Positions 17,268 through 25,047 of a stretch of 64,000 bases of DNA are shown here, one piece after another. Positions within the stretch are counted from its first letter, which is position 1; each line of letters starts with the position of its first letter. The notes beneath the pieces were generated by a model. That model worked only from the letters and a program-made list of their open reading frames with translations, did not search any database and was not told where the DNA came from. The stretch is from positions 1 to 64,000 of the forward strand of contig NZ_FMKA01000018.1 in assembly GCF_900096945.1 (NCBI RefSeq), written 5' to 3'. This stretch comes from Anaerobium acetethylicum (GTDB lineage: Bacteria > Bacillota > Clostridia > Lachnospirales > Lachnospiraceae). The translations under genes were made by a program, and so were the position numbers.

Positions 17268-17461
17268 TGCAAAACATGTTCATTCGCAGCGCGCTCTCGC
17301 TTAGATGAAGACGTAGTGGTACGTAAGGCCGCAAAGTACGCGGCCTAAGTACCAACGTCTTCATAAAGCTGCTCATTGAATCATGTTTTGCATCACTGTG
17401 CAGCAGCGGATAACTGTGCAAATTGACGAGGCTGAACTTTACTAGAGGGCTTTTAACCCTC
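17200..17461. mobile_element. 262-bp long-palindrome element (MITE-like)
   Basis: The two halves are imperfect inverted repeats along most of the length. The tips are GAGTGTCAAAAGCCC / GAGGGTTAAAAGCCC. Inner matching blocks are CTCGTCAATTTGCACA and GTGATGCAAAACATG, and near the centre ATGAAGACG, GGTAC and AGGCCGC are each followed by their complements. No ORF is present. It inserted into the 3' end of the membrane protein gene. I found no clear target duplication. Confidence 0.8.
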
Positions 17462-17480
17462 AAATCTATACAAATAAAAA

Positions 17481-17531
17481 TAAGGAGTTATTGCTCTATG
17501 ACTGACTCAGTCATTCTGCAATAGCTCCTTA
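17481..17531. terminator. Stem-loop after the palindromic element
   Basis: TAAGGAGTTATTGC (17481-17494) pairs with GCAATAGCTCCTTA (17518-17531), with an additional inner ATGAC/GTCAT stem. It is strong but lacks a clean T-run on either strand, so terminator function is likely but not certain. Confidence 0.55.
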
Positions 17532-17568
17532 TAAGTTTGTATGAAGTTTCATGTGCCCACCAGTGAGA

Positions 17569-17661
17569 TTAACGAGGATAATAACTATTTCCCATTAATA
17601 CCAGTCCTTCTTTTGCATTTTCAATCATAATCTTCACAAGTTTCTTTAATAAATTTTTCAT
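17569..17661 (-). CDS. Small 30-residue peptide, unknown
   Basis: The ATG is preceded by AAAAGGAGG with 7-nt spacing. The peptide starts MKNLLKKLVKIMIENAKEGL and ends VLMGNSYYPR. It is amphipathic and basic at the start. The length and layout resemble exported or signalling peptides, but there is no AgrB, processing or export gene nearby and no cysteine. I do not assign a function. Confidence 0.35.
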   Translation of the reverse strand: MKNLLKKLVKIMIENAKEGLVLMGNSYYPR

Positions 17662-17754
17662 GATACGTCCTCCTTTTGGAATGTTTTCGTTTTGTGTTTC
17701 TTACTACAGTTGTAATGATAGCATCGAAACGAAAGCCCAATAAGGTGACAAACT

Positions 17755-17880
17755 TACGGAGTAAAAATGACCACACTGCAAGAGCTGTAAATGGCCACCC
17801 GGTGATCTCACATAAATGGCGCATGCCAATAGCCACTCAGCAATCGCACATAAATGGCCGATCTCCAAGGTCATATGGAT
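17755..17880. mobile_element. Possible insertion-sequence end with repeated TAAATGGC motif
   Basis: Three spaced copies of a motif like (C/G)(A/T)(C/G)(A/T)TAAATGGC occur at about 17786, 17809 and 17847. Repeated internal sites of this kind mark ends of some insertion sequences such as IS21-type elements. No transposase gene accompanies them, so this would be a leftover end. Confidence 0.3.
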
Positions 17881-17937
17881 TGTTAAAAATGCTCCTATCT
17901 GTTAGAATGAATGAAGTTTAACTGGGAGGAAAGTACT

Positions 17938-19010
17938 ATGAAAAACGGAAAGCTGTCTGTGCTGCTGATTGGAAATTCGGACAAGGTCCATTCTTTGCTG
18001 CAGTCCATGCAGGACAAAAAGTCATACCAAATAGAGCTCGCATGTATGCCCATGAAGTCATCAGCGCTGTGGTGATGCCGTATGGAATCAGCGGAATCAT
18101 TAATTTTTCCCATGAATTTCTGGGGGAAATCAATGAGCGGGATATCAGCAACCTGTATGAAAACATTCTTTCCTTACAGAAGGAATTTGGGGATTTCGAT
18201 CTTGCCATCGGTGTCGGAACGGTCGTCCATTCCATGAAGGAGGTGAATCTTTCCCTGCAGGAATCTCTGCGGGCGGTGCAGTATAAAATGATCAGCCCCC
18301 AAAAGGAGATTTTCCGCGCCGCTGACCTTCCGGTAATAGCAACTGGTATGGATCAGATGATGTCAGAAGCCCAAAAGAAAAATCTGATGAGACTTCTGAA
18401 AAACATGGATTGTGAAGAACTGGATAGATGGTTCCAGGAGATGATTCGGAAAGCAGAGAACAATCTGGAAAATTATCCAGAGGGATATGGACAGATCAAA
18501 GAGGGGATTCTCGCATCAGCGAAAGAAGCATGGGGTGATGAAATGACGGCGGGGTACTTTGAAGATGCGAACTTTTCACTGCTTCAGCTTGCTCATATCT
18601 TCAACGGAAGAGAAATGCTGGAGCATCTGGCGGGAATCATCCTTTCCATATGCAGAAGACGGCAGCAGATCCAGATTTCTGCCATCACTGCACCGGTGCA
18701 GGAGGCCCTGGACTACATTAAGCTTCATTATGCAGAAGCTGTCACCCTGGAGGAGCTTGCGGACGTATGCGGATTGAGCCCGAATTATTTCAGCAGGATG
18801 TTCCGGGAACAGATTGGAGAAACCTATATTGACTATCTGACAGAATTCCGGCTGGAACAGGCAAAACAGCTTCTTTCTAATACAACGAAAACCATAAAGG
18901 ATATCGCGAATGAGATTGGATATCTGGACGACAAGTATTTCCGGAAATTGTTTAAGAACAGATTCGGGGGGACTCCTTCTGCATATCGGAAGGGGATTGA
19001 ATTGGCCTGA
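17938..19010 (+). pseudogene. Decayed YesN/AraC-type response regulator
   Basis: GGAGG precedes an ATG at 17938. That frame encodes a receiver-like start (MKNGKLSVLLIGNSDKV) but stops at 18073-18075. The conserved remainder is in another frame from about 18027 to 19010. It holds a middle domain and two C-terminal AraC helix-turn-helices (TLEELADVCGLSPNYFSRMF and TIKDIANEIGYLDDKYFRKL). Full-length relatives have a receiver domain of about 120 residues plus a linker before this part, so most of the receiver appears deleted, with a frameshift at the join. The ATG at 18042 could give a 322-residue protein but has no ribosome binding site. Confidence 0.65.
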
Positions 19011-19191
19011 ATTATTGTATTTTTTGTGTTTTCTGAATTGTCATTTCACGGACTCCGTGGTATGGTGAATTGTATGCACAAAAGGAGTGTCACCTCAAAA
19101 GCTCACAGATATATCTGATTAAAATCAATTTTTATATACTACAGCCGTTTTACATTTCTGGTTTGTTGTGTAAAAACATTCCGCTTACGGC

Positions 19192-19220
19192 TTGTAAAAA
19201 AAATAACAAACATGTAGAAT
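19192..19220 (+). promoter_or_regulatory. Promoter of the dlt-like operon
   Basis: TTGTAA (19192-19197), a 17-bp spacer and TAGAAT (19215-19220), about 55 bp before the first gene of the operon. Confidence 0.65.
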
Positions 19221-19275
19221 GGTAAACAAAATAAGAAACAATTCAATAGTTGGAAATTGATCAAGGGGGATCAGC

Positions 19276-20799
19276 ATGAATAATGTATTGGAATATCTGG
19301 AACATTCCGCAGCTCTTTATCCTGACAAGATGGCTTTTGCGGACGAGACCACCCGCTGCACTTACAGGGAGCTTCTGGAGCAGGCGAGAATAACGGGAAG
19401 CGGACTGGCAGGCCGGGTACAGCCCGGAAAGCCGGTGCCGGTGCTGATGGAAAAAAGCGTATCGGCAGTGACCCTGTTCATGGGCATCGTATATGCAGGA
19501 TGCTTTTATGCCATGCTGGATGCAAAACAGCCGGCTGCAAGGCTGCAGCAGATTCTGAAAACGCTGGAATGCGATCTCATAGTCAGCAGCAGAAGCTACC
19601 TGGCGGAACTGGGGAAGCTGGATTTTCAGGGAGAGGCGGTCTTTTATGAGGATCTTGTCCAGGGAGTGGCAGATGAAACTCTGCTGGAGGGCATAAGGAG
19701 GCAGGCCCTCGATATCGATCCGCTATATGGCATCTTTACGTCAGGATCCACGGGTATTCCCAAGGGAGTGGTGGTGAGCCACAGGTCCGTCATCGATTTT
19801 ATGGAACATTTTACGGACCTTTTCGGAATCACTGGGGAGGATGTGATCGGAAACCAGGCGCCTTTTGATTTTGATGTGTCTGTCAAGGATATCTATTCCA
19901 CCCTGAAGACCGGGGCGACCATGCAGATCATACCGCGACGGATGTTCTCTTTTCCGACGCAGCTCCTGGACTATCTGTGCGAACGGGAAGTCACGACCCT
20001 GATATGGGCGGTATCGGCGCTGTGCATCATCACCACCCTGAACGGGTTTGACTACAAAATTCCGCCGAAGATCAGCAAAGTGCTTTTCAGCGGCGAAGTG
20101 ATGCCCATCAGGCATCTCAACAAATGGCGGGAAATCTATCCGGAGGCCCTGTTCGTGAACCTTTACGGACCAACGGAGATTACCTGCAACTGCACCTATT
20201 ATAAGGTGGACAGGGAGCTTCAGCCGGGCGGGATCCTGCCAATCGGACAGGCCTTTCCAAATGAGAAGGTCTTCCTCCTGGGAGAGGACAACCGCCTGAT
20301 TACGGAACCGGGCGAAAAAGGGGAGCTGTGCGTATCGGGAACCTGCCTGTCCCTGGGATATTTCAACAACCGGGAGCAGACTGCAAAAGCCTTCGTACAG
20401 AATCCACTGAACCCGTACTACCAGGAGACCATCTATCTGACAGGCGACCTGGCATACTATAATGAAGACAGGGAACTCTGCTTTGCATCCAGGAAGGATT
20501 TCCAGATCAAGCATATGGGCCAGCGTATCGAGCTGGGCGAGGTGGAAGCCGGCATAGAAGCCCTGCAGGAAATCAGGAGAGTGTGCTGCATCTTCGACGA
20601 AGCAGCGGGTAAAATCACCGCCTTTTACGAAGGGGATATCGAAAAAAAGGAGATTGTAAGGCAGCTGAGGAAAACACTTCCGGCTTACATGATACCGGGA
20701 GCGTTCTTCAGGGTGGATGCCATGCCGCTGACGAAAAACGGGAAGATCGACAGAGCATGCCTGAAAAGCAGCATTGAAGGAGAACAGAATGGACGATAA
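19276..20799 (+). CDS. DltA-like amino-acid adenylation enzyme
   Basis: A 507-residue free-standing adenylation protein, the size of D-alanine:carrier-protein ligase. It shows A3 (FTSGSTGIPKGVVVSH), A4 (APFDFDVSVKDIY), A5 (NLYGPTEITCNCTYY), A7 (YLTGDLAYY), A8 (DFQIKHMGQRIELGEVE) and the A10 lysine (PLTKNGKIDR). It would activate an amino acid with ATP and load it onto the carrier protein encoded at 22169. At the position where DltA has FCGEVLP, this protein has FSGEVMP (Ser272). That cysteine is linked to D-alanine preference in DltA, so the substrate may differ. GGGGGAT precedes the ATG. It overlaps the next gene by 11 bp. Confidence 0.87.
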   Translation: MNNVLEYLEHSAALYPDKMAFADETTRCTYRELLEQARITGSGLAGRVQPGKPVPVLMEKSVSAVTLFMGIVYAGCFYAMLDAKQPAARLQQILKTLECDLIVSSRSYLAELGKLDFQGEAVFYEDLVQGVADETLLEGIRRQALDIDPLYGIFTSGSTGIPKGVVVSHRSVIDFMEHFTDLFGITGEDVIGNQAPFDFDVSVKDIYSTLKTGATMQIIPRRMFSFPTQLLDYLCEREVTTLIWAVSALCIITTLNGFDYKIPPKISKVLFSGEVMPIRHLNKWREIYPEALFVNLYGPTEITCNCTYYKVDRELQPGGILPIGQAFPNEKVFLLGEDNRLITEPGEKGELCVSGTCLSLGYFNNREQTAKAFVQNPLNPYYQETIYLTGDLAYYNEDRELCFASRKDFQIKHMGQRIELGEVEAGIEALQEIRRVCCIFDEAAGKITAFYEGDIEKKEIVRQLRKTLPAYMIPGAFFRVDAMPLTKNGKIDRACLKSSIEGEQNGR

Positions 20800-21967
20800 G
20801 ATATTAGAAAAAATAGCGGAAACCCAGGGGACGCCGGCCTATGTATTCAATCTGGACGAGCTGAGTGACAGGCTGGAAATGATCAGGAAGCACCTGAACG
20901 GCGCAGCAGAACTGTGCTATGCCATGAAGGCGAATCCGTTTCTGATCGGACATATGGGAGGTCTGGTCGAACGGTTCGAGGTGTGCTCACCTGGCGAATA
21001 TGCGATCTGCGAGAGGGCAGGAATTCCTGCCTCGAAGATCGTGCTGTCCGGCGTCAACAAGGAGTACGGGGAAATCGAGGGCGTGGTCGAGACTGCCGGC
21101 GGCAGCACGGTCTACACCATCGAGTCGGAGCAGCATCTGCAGATACTGGCGGAGTGTTCCGGGAAAAAGAAGGAGATGCTCCCTGTCCTGATCCGCCTGA
21201 CCAGCGGCAACCAGTTCGGTATAGATGAAAAGGCAGTCTGCAGCATGCTTGAACGTTGGGATACCTACCCTTATCTGGAATTCAGGGGCATACAGTTCTA
21301 TTCAGGCACCCAGAAGAAAAATGCAGCGCTCATGGAAAAGGAGCTGAAGCATCTGGATGCATTCTGCGCTGAACTGAAGGAGCGGTTCCAGATTGAAATT
21401 CCGGAGCTGGAATACGGTCCCGGACTCTGCGTTTCTTATTTTGAAAAGGAAGAGGAGGATGCGGACCGGGAAATCCTGGAATCACTGGCCGGGATGCTGA
21501 AAGCCATGGAGTTCGCTGGAAAAATCACCCTGGAAATAGGGCGGTACATGGCGGCCCACTGCGGATATTATCTGACCAGCATCGTCGACACCAAGAGGAA
21601 CCAGGACAGGAACTACTGCATCATAGACGGTGGCATCAACCATATCAGCTATCACGGGCAGATCATGGCTATGAAGGTGCCGCCGCACAGTCATATCCCA
21701 CAGAAACCGGAGGGCGGAACCGAAAAATGGAATGTCTGCGGATCCCTGTGCACGGTGGCTGATGTGCTGGTAAAGGAATTGCCTCTAAGCGGGGCCGGGA
21801 CAGGCGATCTGCTGATTTTTAAGAGGATCGGCGCCTATTCCGTGACAGAGGGTATCTATTTATTTTTAAGCAGGAATCTTCCGAAAGTGTTGTTTTACAG
21901 TAGGGAAGGCGGCGTCCTTGTTGCAAGGGATACGCAGCCTACTTATACGATAAATTCGAAGTCCTGA
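20789..21967 (+). CDS. Fold-III PLP enzyme, diaminopimelate/ornithine decarboxylase-like
   Basis: A 392-residue enzyme. The PLP lysine is in CYAMKANP (Lys47) on the N-terminal alanine-racemase-like barrel. FEVCSPGEY, a QFGID loop, EYGPGL (phosphate-binding glycines), EIGRYMAAHCGYY and the C-terminal CGSLCTVADVL (the Cys-Asp region of the family) follow. It would decarboxylate, or possibly racemise, an amino acid. The ATG at 20789 has AAGGAG 6 nt upstream; an earlier ATG at 20774 lacks one. Coupling to the adenylation gene by an 11-bp overlap suggests it makes or modifies the group that is activated. A PLP enzyme is not part of the standard dltABCD set. Confidence 0.85.
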   Translation: MDDKILEKIAETQGTPAYVFNLDELSDRLEMIRKHLNGAAELCYAMKANPFLIGHMGGLVERFEVCSPGEYAICERAGIPASKIVLSGVNKEYGEIEGVVETAGGSTVYTIESEQHLQILAECSGKKKEMLPVLIRLTSGNQFGIDEKAVCSMLERWDTYPYLEFRGIQFYSGTQKKNAALMEKELKHLDAFCAELKERFQIEIPELEYGPGLCVSYFEKEEEDADREILESLAGMLKAMEFAGKITLEIGRYMAAHCGYYLTSIVDTKRNQDRNYCIIDGGINHISYHGQIMAMKVPPHSHIPQKPEGGTEKWNVCGSLCTVADVLVKELPLSGAGTGDLLIFKRIGAYSVTEGIYLFLSRNLPKVLFYSREGGVLVARDTQPTYTINSKS

Positions 21968-21987
21968 CAGTTACAGTCAATCAAATA

Positions 21988-22129
21988 GTAACTGTTCAGC
22001 CCCCCGTCTCGCGAGGCGTTTTTATGCTGAATTTGCATAAAAATCCGAGACCTGCCTGCGCCAAATTGCTGATTTTGCAATTTGTGTGCATCATCTGTGA
22101 CTATGAAGGACGTAATCCTGAATAGTTAC
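21988..22129. mobile_element. MITE, 142 bp, 8-bp target duplication, IS66-type ends
   Basis: The ends are GTAACTGTTCAG (21988-21999) and CTGAATAGTTAC (22118-22129), which match as terminal inverted repeats at 11 of 12 positions. The exact 8-bp direct repeat ATCAAATA flanks it (21980-21987 and 22130-22137). Inside are small palindromes (TTTTTATGC...GCATAAAAA and CAAATTGC...GCAATTTG) and no ORF. GTAA termini with 8-bp duplications are characteristic of the IS66 family, so an IS66-type transposase probably mobilised it. It separates the PLP enzyme gene from the carrier-protein gene. Confidence 0.92.
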
Positions 22130-22168
22130 ATCAAATATAATATATGGGAAAAATAAGGGAGAAGAAAA

Positions 22169-22393
22169 ATGGAAAAATTAATCGCAATATTAGAGGATAT
22201 CAACCCGGATGTAGACTACGCAAACTGTACGACTTTAATTGATGACGGAATACTGGATTCATTTGCAATTTTATCGATTGTAAGCGAGCTGCATGATGAA
22301 TTCGGCGTGTACGTGACGCCTGTCGACATCACCCCGGATAATTTCAATTCAGCACAGGCCTTATGGGATATGGTTCAGCGCCTGCAGGGCTGA
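22169..22393 (+). CDS. DltC-like aminoacyl carrier protein
   Basis: A 74-residue carrier protein. The phosphopantetheine attachment serine is Ser31 in GILDSFAILSIV, inside the helix-2 start motif D-S. The length and DDGILDSF context resemble DltC rather than fatty-acid ACP. It would carry the activated amino acid as a thioester from the adenylation enzyme to the membrane acyltransferase. GGGAGAAG precedes the ATG. The MITE lies upstream; the MBOAT gene starts 15 bp downstream. Confidence 0.86.
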   Translation: MEKLIAILEDINPDVDYANCTTLIDDGILDSFAILSIVSELHDEFGVYVTPVDITPDNFNSAQALWDMVQRLQG

Positions 22394-22408
22394 TCCGGGA
22401 GGTAGGGT

Positions 22409-23941
22409 ATGTCTTTAACATCATTTGAATTTGTGATCTTTGTGGGGGCAGCAGTGGCAGGGTATTATCTGATCCCGAAACGGTTCCAGTGGGTCTGGCT
22501 GCTGGCCTTCAGCTATATATATTACGCAGCTGCCAGTCTGAAGATTTTATTCTTCCTTCTGTTTTCAACAGCCACCACCTACCTGGCGGGGCTGCTGATG
22601 GACAGAATAAAGGAAAAGCAGGCAGACAGGGAACAGCGTATAAAGCAGAAGCGCAGGGTCGTAGCAGCGGCCCTCGTGCTGAACTTTGGGATGCTGGCGG
22701 TTGTCAAATATACGAATTTTGCAATAGAAAACATAAATGCGCTCCTGGGGAGCCATCTATCCTTCCAGACGATTATCCTGCCACTGGGTATTTCATTCTA
22801 TACCTTCCAGTCCATGGGATATCTTCTGGACGTCTACTGGGAAAAGGTCGAGGCGGAAAGGAATCCATTCCGGTTCGCTCTTTTTGTATCCTTTTTCCCG
22901 CAGATCCTTCAGGGGCCCATCGGCCGGTTCAACAGGCTGGCACACCAGCTTTATGAAAGCCACGATTTCGACTGGGGAAGGATGGAGAGGGCTTTTATCC
23001 TCATCCTCTGGGGCTTTTTCAAGAAGATGGTCATTGCAGACAATGCGGCCGGATTTGTGGATGAGGTATTTGGAAACTACGGCAGCTACGGTGGCGCCGC
23101 CATTGTGGTGGCAGTGCTTGGCTATTCGGTCCAGCTGTACGGAGATTTTTCCGGGGGCATGGACGTGGTCCGGGGAATTGCGGAGCTGTTTGGAATCAGC
23201 CTGGATGAGAACTTCAGGAGGCCGTATTTCGCCGTTTCCATCACGGATTTCTGGCATCGCTGGCACATTACACTGGGGACCTGGATGAAGGATTACGTAT
23301 TCTATCCCCTGTCCCTTTCGAAAATGATGGGCCGGTTTTCAAAGGCTGCCAAGAAGCGGTTCGGCAAGAGTATCGGCCGTACGCTGCCCATCTGCCTGGC
23401 CAACATCATCGTATTCCTGCTGGTCGGCGTGTGGCACGGGGCAGACTGGAAATTCATCCTGTACGGCCTTTACAACGGCCTGATCATCGCTTTCAGCGGC
23501 CTGATGATGCAGAACTACAGAAAATGGAAGAACCTGTGCCATATCAACGAAAAAGCTCCCTTGTGGAAAGGCTTTCAGATTGCCAGAACCTTCCTGCTGG
23601 TCAACATCAGCTGGTATTTCGACCGTGCTGCCGGCGTGGGGGAGGCCTTTGATATGATGAGGATTACCCTGACAAGTTTCCGCCTGTCGGACTTCTGGAA
23701 TGGAAGTCTGATGCTGGAGAGCGTGGATTTGGTGGCGCTTCGTTTCGTTATTGTCGGTTTTGGCTGCATCCTTCTGTTCCTGGTAAGTCTTCTGCAGGAA
23801 AGAGGCGTAAAGATCCGGGAAGCGATTACAGGCAGGCATGTACTTATAAAATATGCGGTATACCTGTTTCTGATTTTTGTACTGCCGGCACTGGGACAGC
23901 CGCCGTCAGCGGGAGGAGGGTTCATTTATGCGCAGTTTTAA
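22409..23941 (+). CDS. MBOAT-family membrane O-acyltransferase, DltB/AlgI-like
   Basis: A 510-residue polytopic membrane protein of about 10-12 segments. The MBOAT core is clear: GISFYTFQSMGYLLDVYWEK, FFPQILQGPIGR, YSVQLYGDFSGGMD, RPYFAVSITDFWHRWHITLG with WMKDYVFYPL, and the catalytic histidine in GVWHGADWKFILYGLYNG (His343). DltB-type members take an aminoacyl group from the carrier protein and pass it across the membrane to a surface polymer. CGGGAGG precedes the ATG. Its 3' end overlaps the next gene by 14 bp. Confidence 0.9.
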   Translation: MSLTSFEFVIFVGAAVAGYYLIPKRFQWVWLLAFSYIYYAAASLKILFFLLFSTATTYLAGLLMDRIKEKQADREQRIKQKRRVVAAALVLNFGMLAVVKYTNFAIENINALLGSHLSFQTIILPLGISFYTFQSMGYLLDVYWEKVEAERNPFRFALFVSFFPQILQGPIGRFNRLAHQLYESHDFDWGRMERAFILILWGFFKKMVIADNAAGFVDEVFGNYGSYGGAAIVVAVLGYSVQLYGDFSGGMDVVRGIAELFGISLDENFRRPYFAVSITDFWHRWHITLGTWMKDYVFYPLSLSKMMGRFSKAAKKRFGKSIGRTLPICLANIIVFLLVGVWHGADWKFILYGLYNGLIIAFSGLMMQNYRKWKNLCHINEKAPLWKGFQIARTFLLVNISWYFDRAAGVGEAFDMMRITLTSFRLSDFWNGSLMLESVDLVALRFVIVGFGCILLFLVSLLQERGVKIREAITGRHVLIKYAVYLFLIFVLPALGQPPSAGGGFIYAQF

Positions 23942-24890
23942 GCGAATCATGAAAATCGTACTTTTCCTGAGCATATGCCTTGCAATCAACGGCGTCTTTG
24001 TATATATGCTGGTGCCAAACAGCTTTATCAGGATCAAGGTGCACAACATCGAGAATGAAAAGTATGACGATATTTTTGTCGGTTCATCTCATGGATTTGC
24101 GGCTGTGAATCCTGTCGTGGTGGACGGCGAAACTGGAAGAAAAAGCATTAATCTCTGCTACGGAGGCGAATACCTGAGGGATTCCTACTATCTGCTGAAG
24201 GATGCCTGCAGAACCCACATACCGGAACGTGTGATTTACGAGCTCGATCCCGGATACTGGGTAAACCCCGATACGGAAAATCCCACCTATGCAATGGCGT
24301 ACAGCAACATGTCGCCATCCCTGGTGAAAGCGGAATACTGCTTCGCGAAGATAACGGATGCGGATTTCAGGTCGGCCCTGTTCCCCTGGTTCCATTACCG
24401 GAAGCAATATGGCATGATTCCACAGAACCTGAAGGACAAAAGGGAGGAGAGCTATCGGAATTTCGACGCGGCGCCTCTGGAAGAGCCGACCCAGGTCATG
24501 AGCGACGAGGGCTTCATGTACATTAAAAACAGCGAGGGCGAAAAGACGAAGGCGAACATGGTGCTGTGGGACGAGTCGAAAGTCCTTGAGGAAGTGCCCA
24601 TGTATTTTCATAAATTGGTCAGATTCTGCAGGGAGAAGGAGATTGAGCTTGTAGTGATGACGACTCCTGTTCCGGAGGAGACCCTGGAGGAGCATTCCGG
24701 GAATTACAAGGAAGCAGACCGGTATTTTGCCGAACTGATGGAGGAGTACGGAATCCGGTATCTCAATTTCAATACGATGGAGACAGATGGATTCCAGCGG
24801 GGAGTTGAAGGGTTTTCCGATTATGAGGGGCATATGTTCGGAGGTAATGCCGAGAATTTCAGCAGGGTTCTGGCAGAATATCTGCGATAG
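23928..24890 (+). CDS. DltD-like membrane-anchored SGNH protein
   Basis: A 320-residue protein with one N-terminal membrane anchor (MKIVLFLSICLAINGVFVYM) and an extracellular SGNH-like domain starting DIFVGSSHGFAAVNP, where Ser is the likely nucleophile. It occupies the position of DltD, the partner that works with DltB on the outer face. GGAGGAGGG lies 7 nt before the ATG at 23928, which overlaps the MBOAT gene. An upstream in-frame ATG was rejected because it would add 17 residues from the MBOAT frame. It is the last gene of the operon; a palindromic repeat follows 12 bp after the stop. Confidence 0.72.
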   Translation: MRSFKRIMKIVLFLSICLAINGVFVYMLVPNSFIRIKVHNIENEKYDDIFVGSSHGFAAVNPVVVDGETGRKSINLCYGGEYLRDSYYLLKDACRTHIPERVIYELDPGYWVNPDTENPTYAMAYSNMSPSLVKAEYCFAKITDADFRSALFPWFHYRKQYGMIPQNLKDKREESYRNFDAAPLEEPTQVMSDEGFMYIKNSEGEKTKANMVLWDESKVLEEVPMYFHKLVRFCREKEIELVVMTTPVPEETLEEHSGNYKEADRYFAELMEEYGIRYLNFNTMETDGFQRGVEGFSDYEGHMFGGNAENFSRVLAEYLR

Positions 24891-24902
24891 GTCACTTAAA
24901 CG

Positions 24903-24944
24903 GGTACCAGGTACTGTGAACGTGTGTTCACAGTACCTGGTACC
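24903..24944. terminator. GGTACC palindrome (core ACTGTGAAC) ending the dlt-like operon
   Basis: Perfect 19-nt arms around GTGT, followed by a seven-T run (24945-24951 region), which makes it a good intrinsic terminator for the operon. Confidence 0.9.
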
Positions 24945-25047
24945 TTTTTTTAATAGACAACCAGACCAGTGGACGATACAATGGATATAGGAAAGGTCAT
25001 AGCTGCATGTTTTCTAACGCAATTTTTGGAAAGGGGTGGGCTGCCGT

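Noticed and set aside
17569-17661. AgrD-type cyclic autoinducer precursor
   Set aside because: There is no cysteine, no charged C-terminal tail of the usual kind and no AgrB gene nearby; kept only as an unknown peptide.
17621-17836. 71-residue minus-strand ORF
   Set aside because: It has no ribosome binding site and overlaps the better-supported short peptide and insertion-element debris.
19741-20514. Long minus-strand ORF inside the adenylation gene
   Set aside because: It is antisense to a gene with clear motifs and has no binding site or recognisable family; a shadow frame.
24084-24833. Long minus-strand ORF opposite the DltD-like gene
   Set aside because: It is antisense to a well-placed operon gene and lacks family features.
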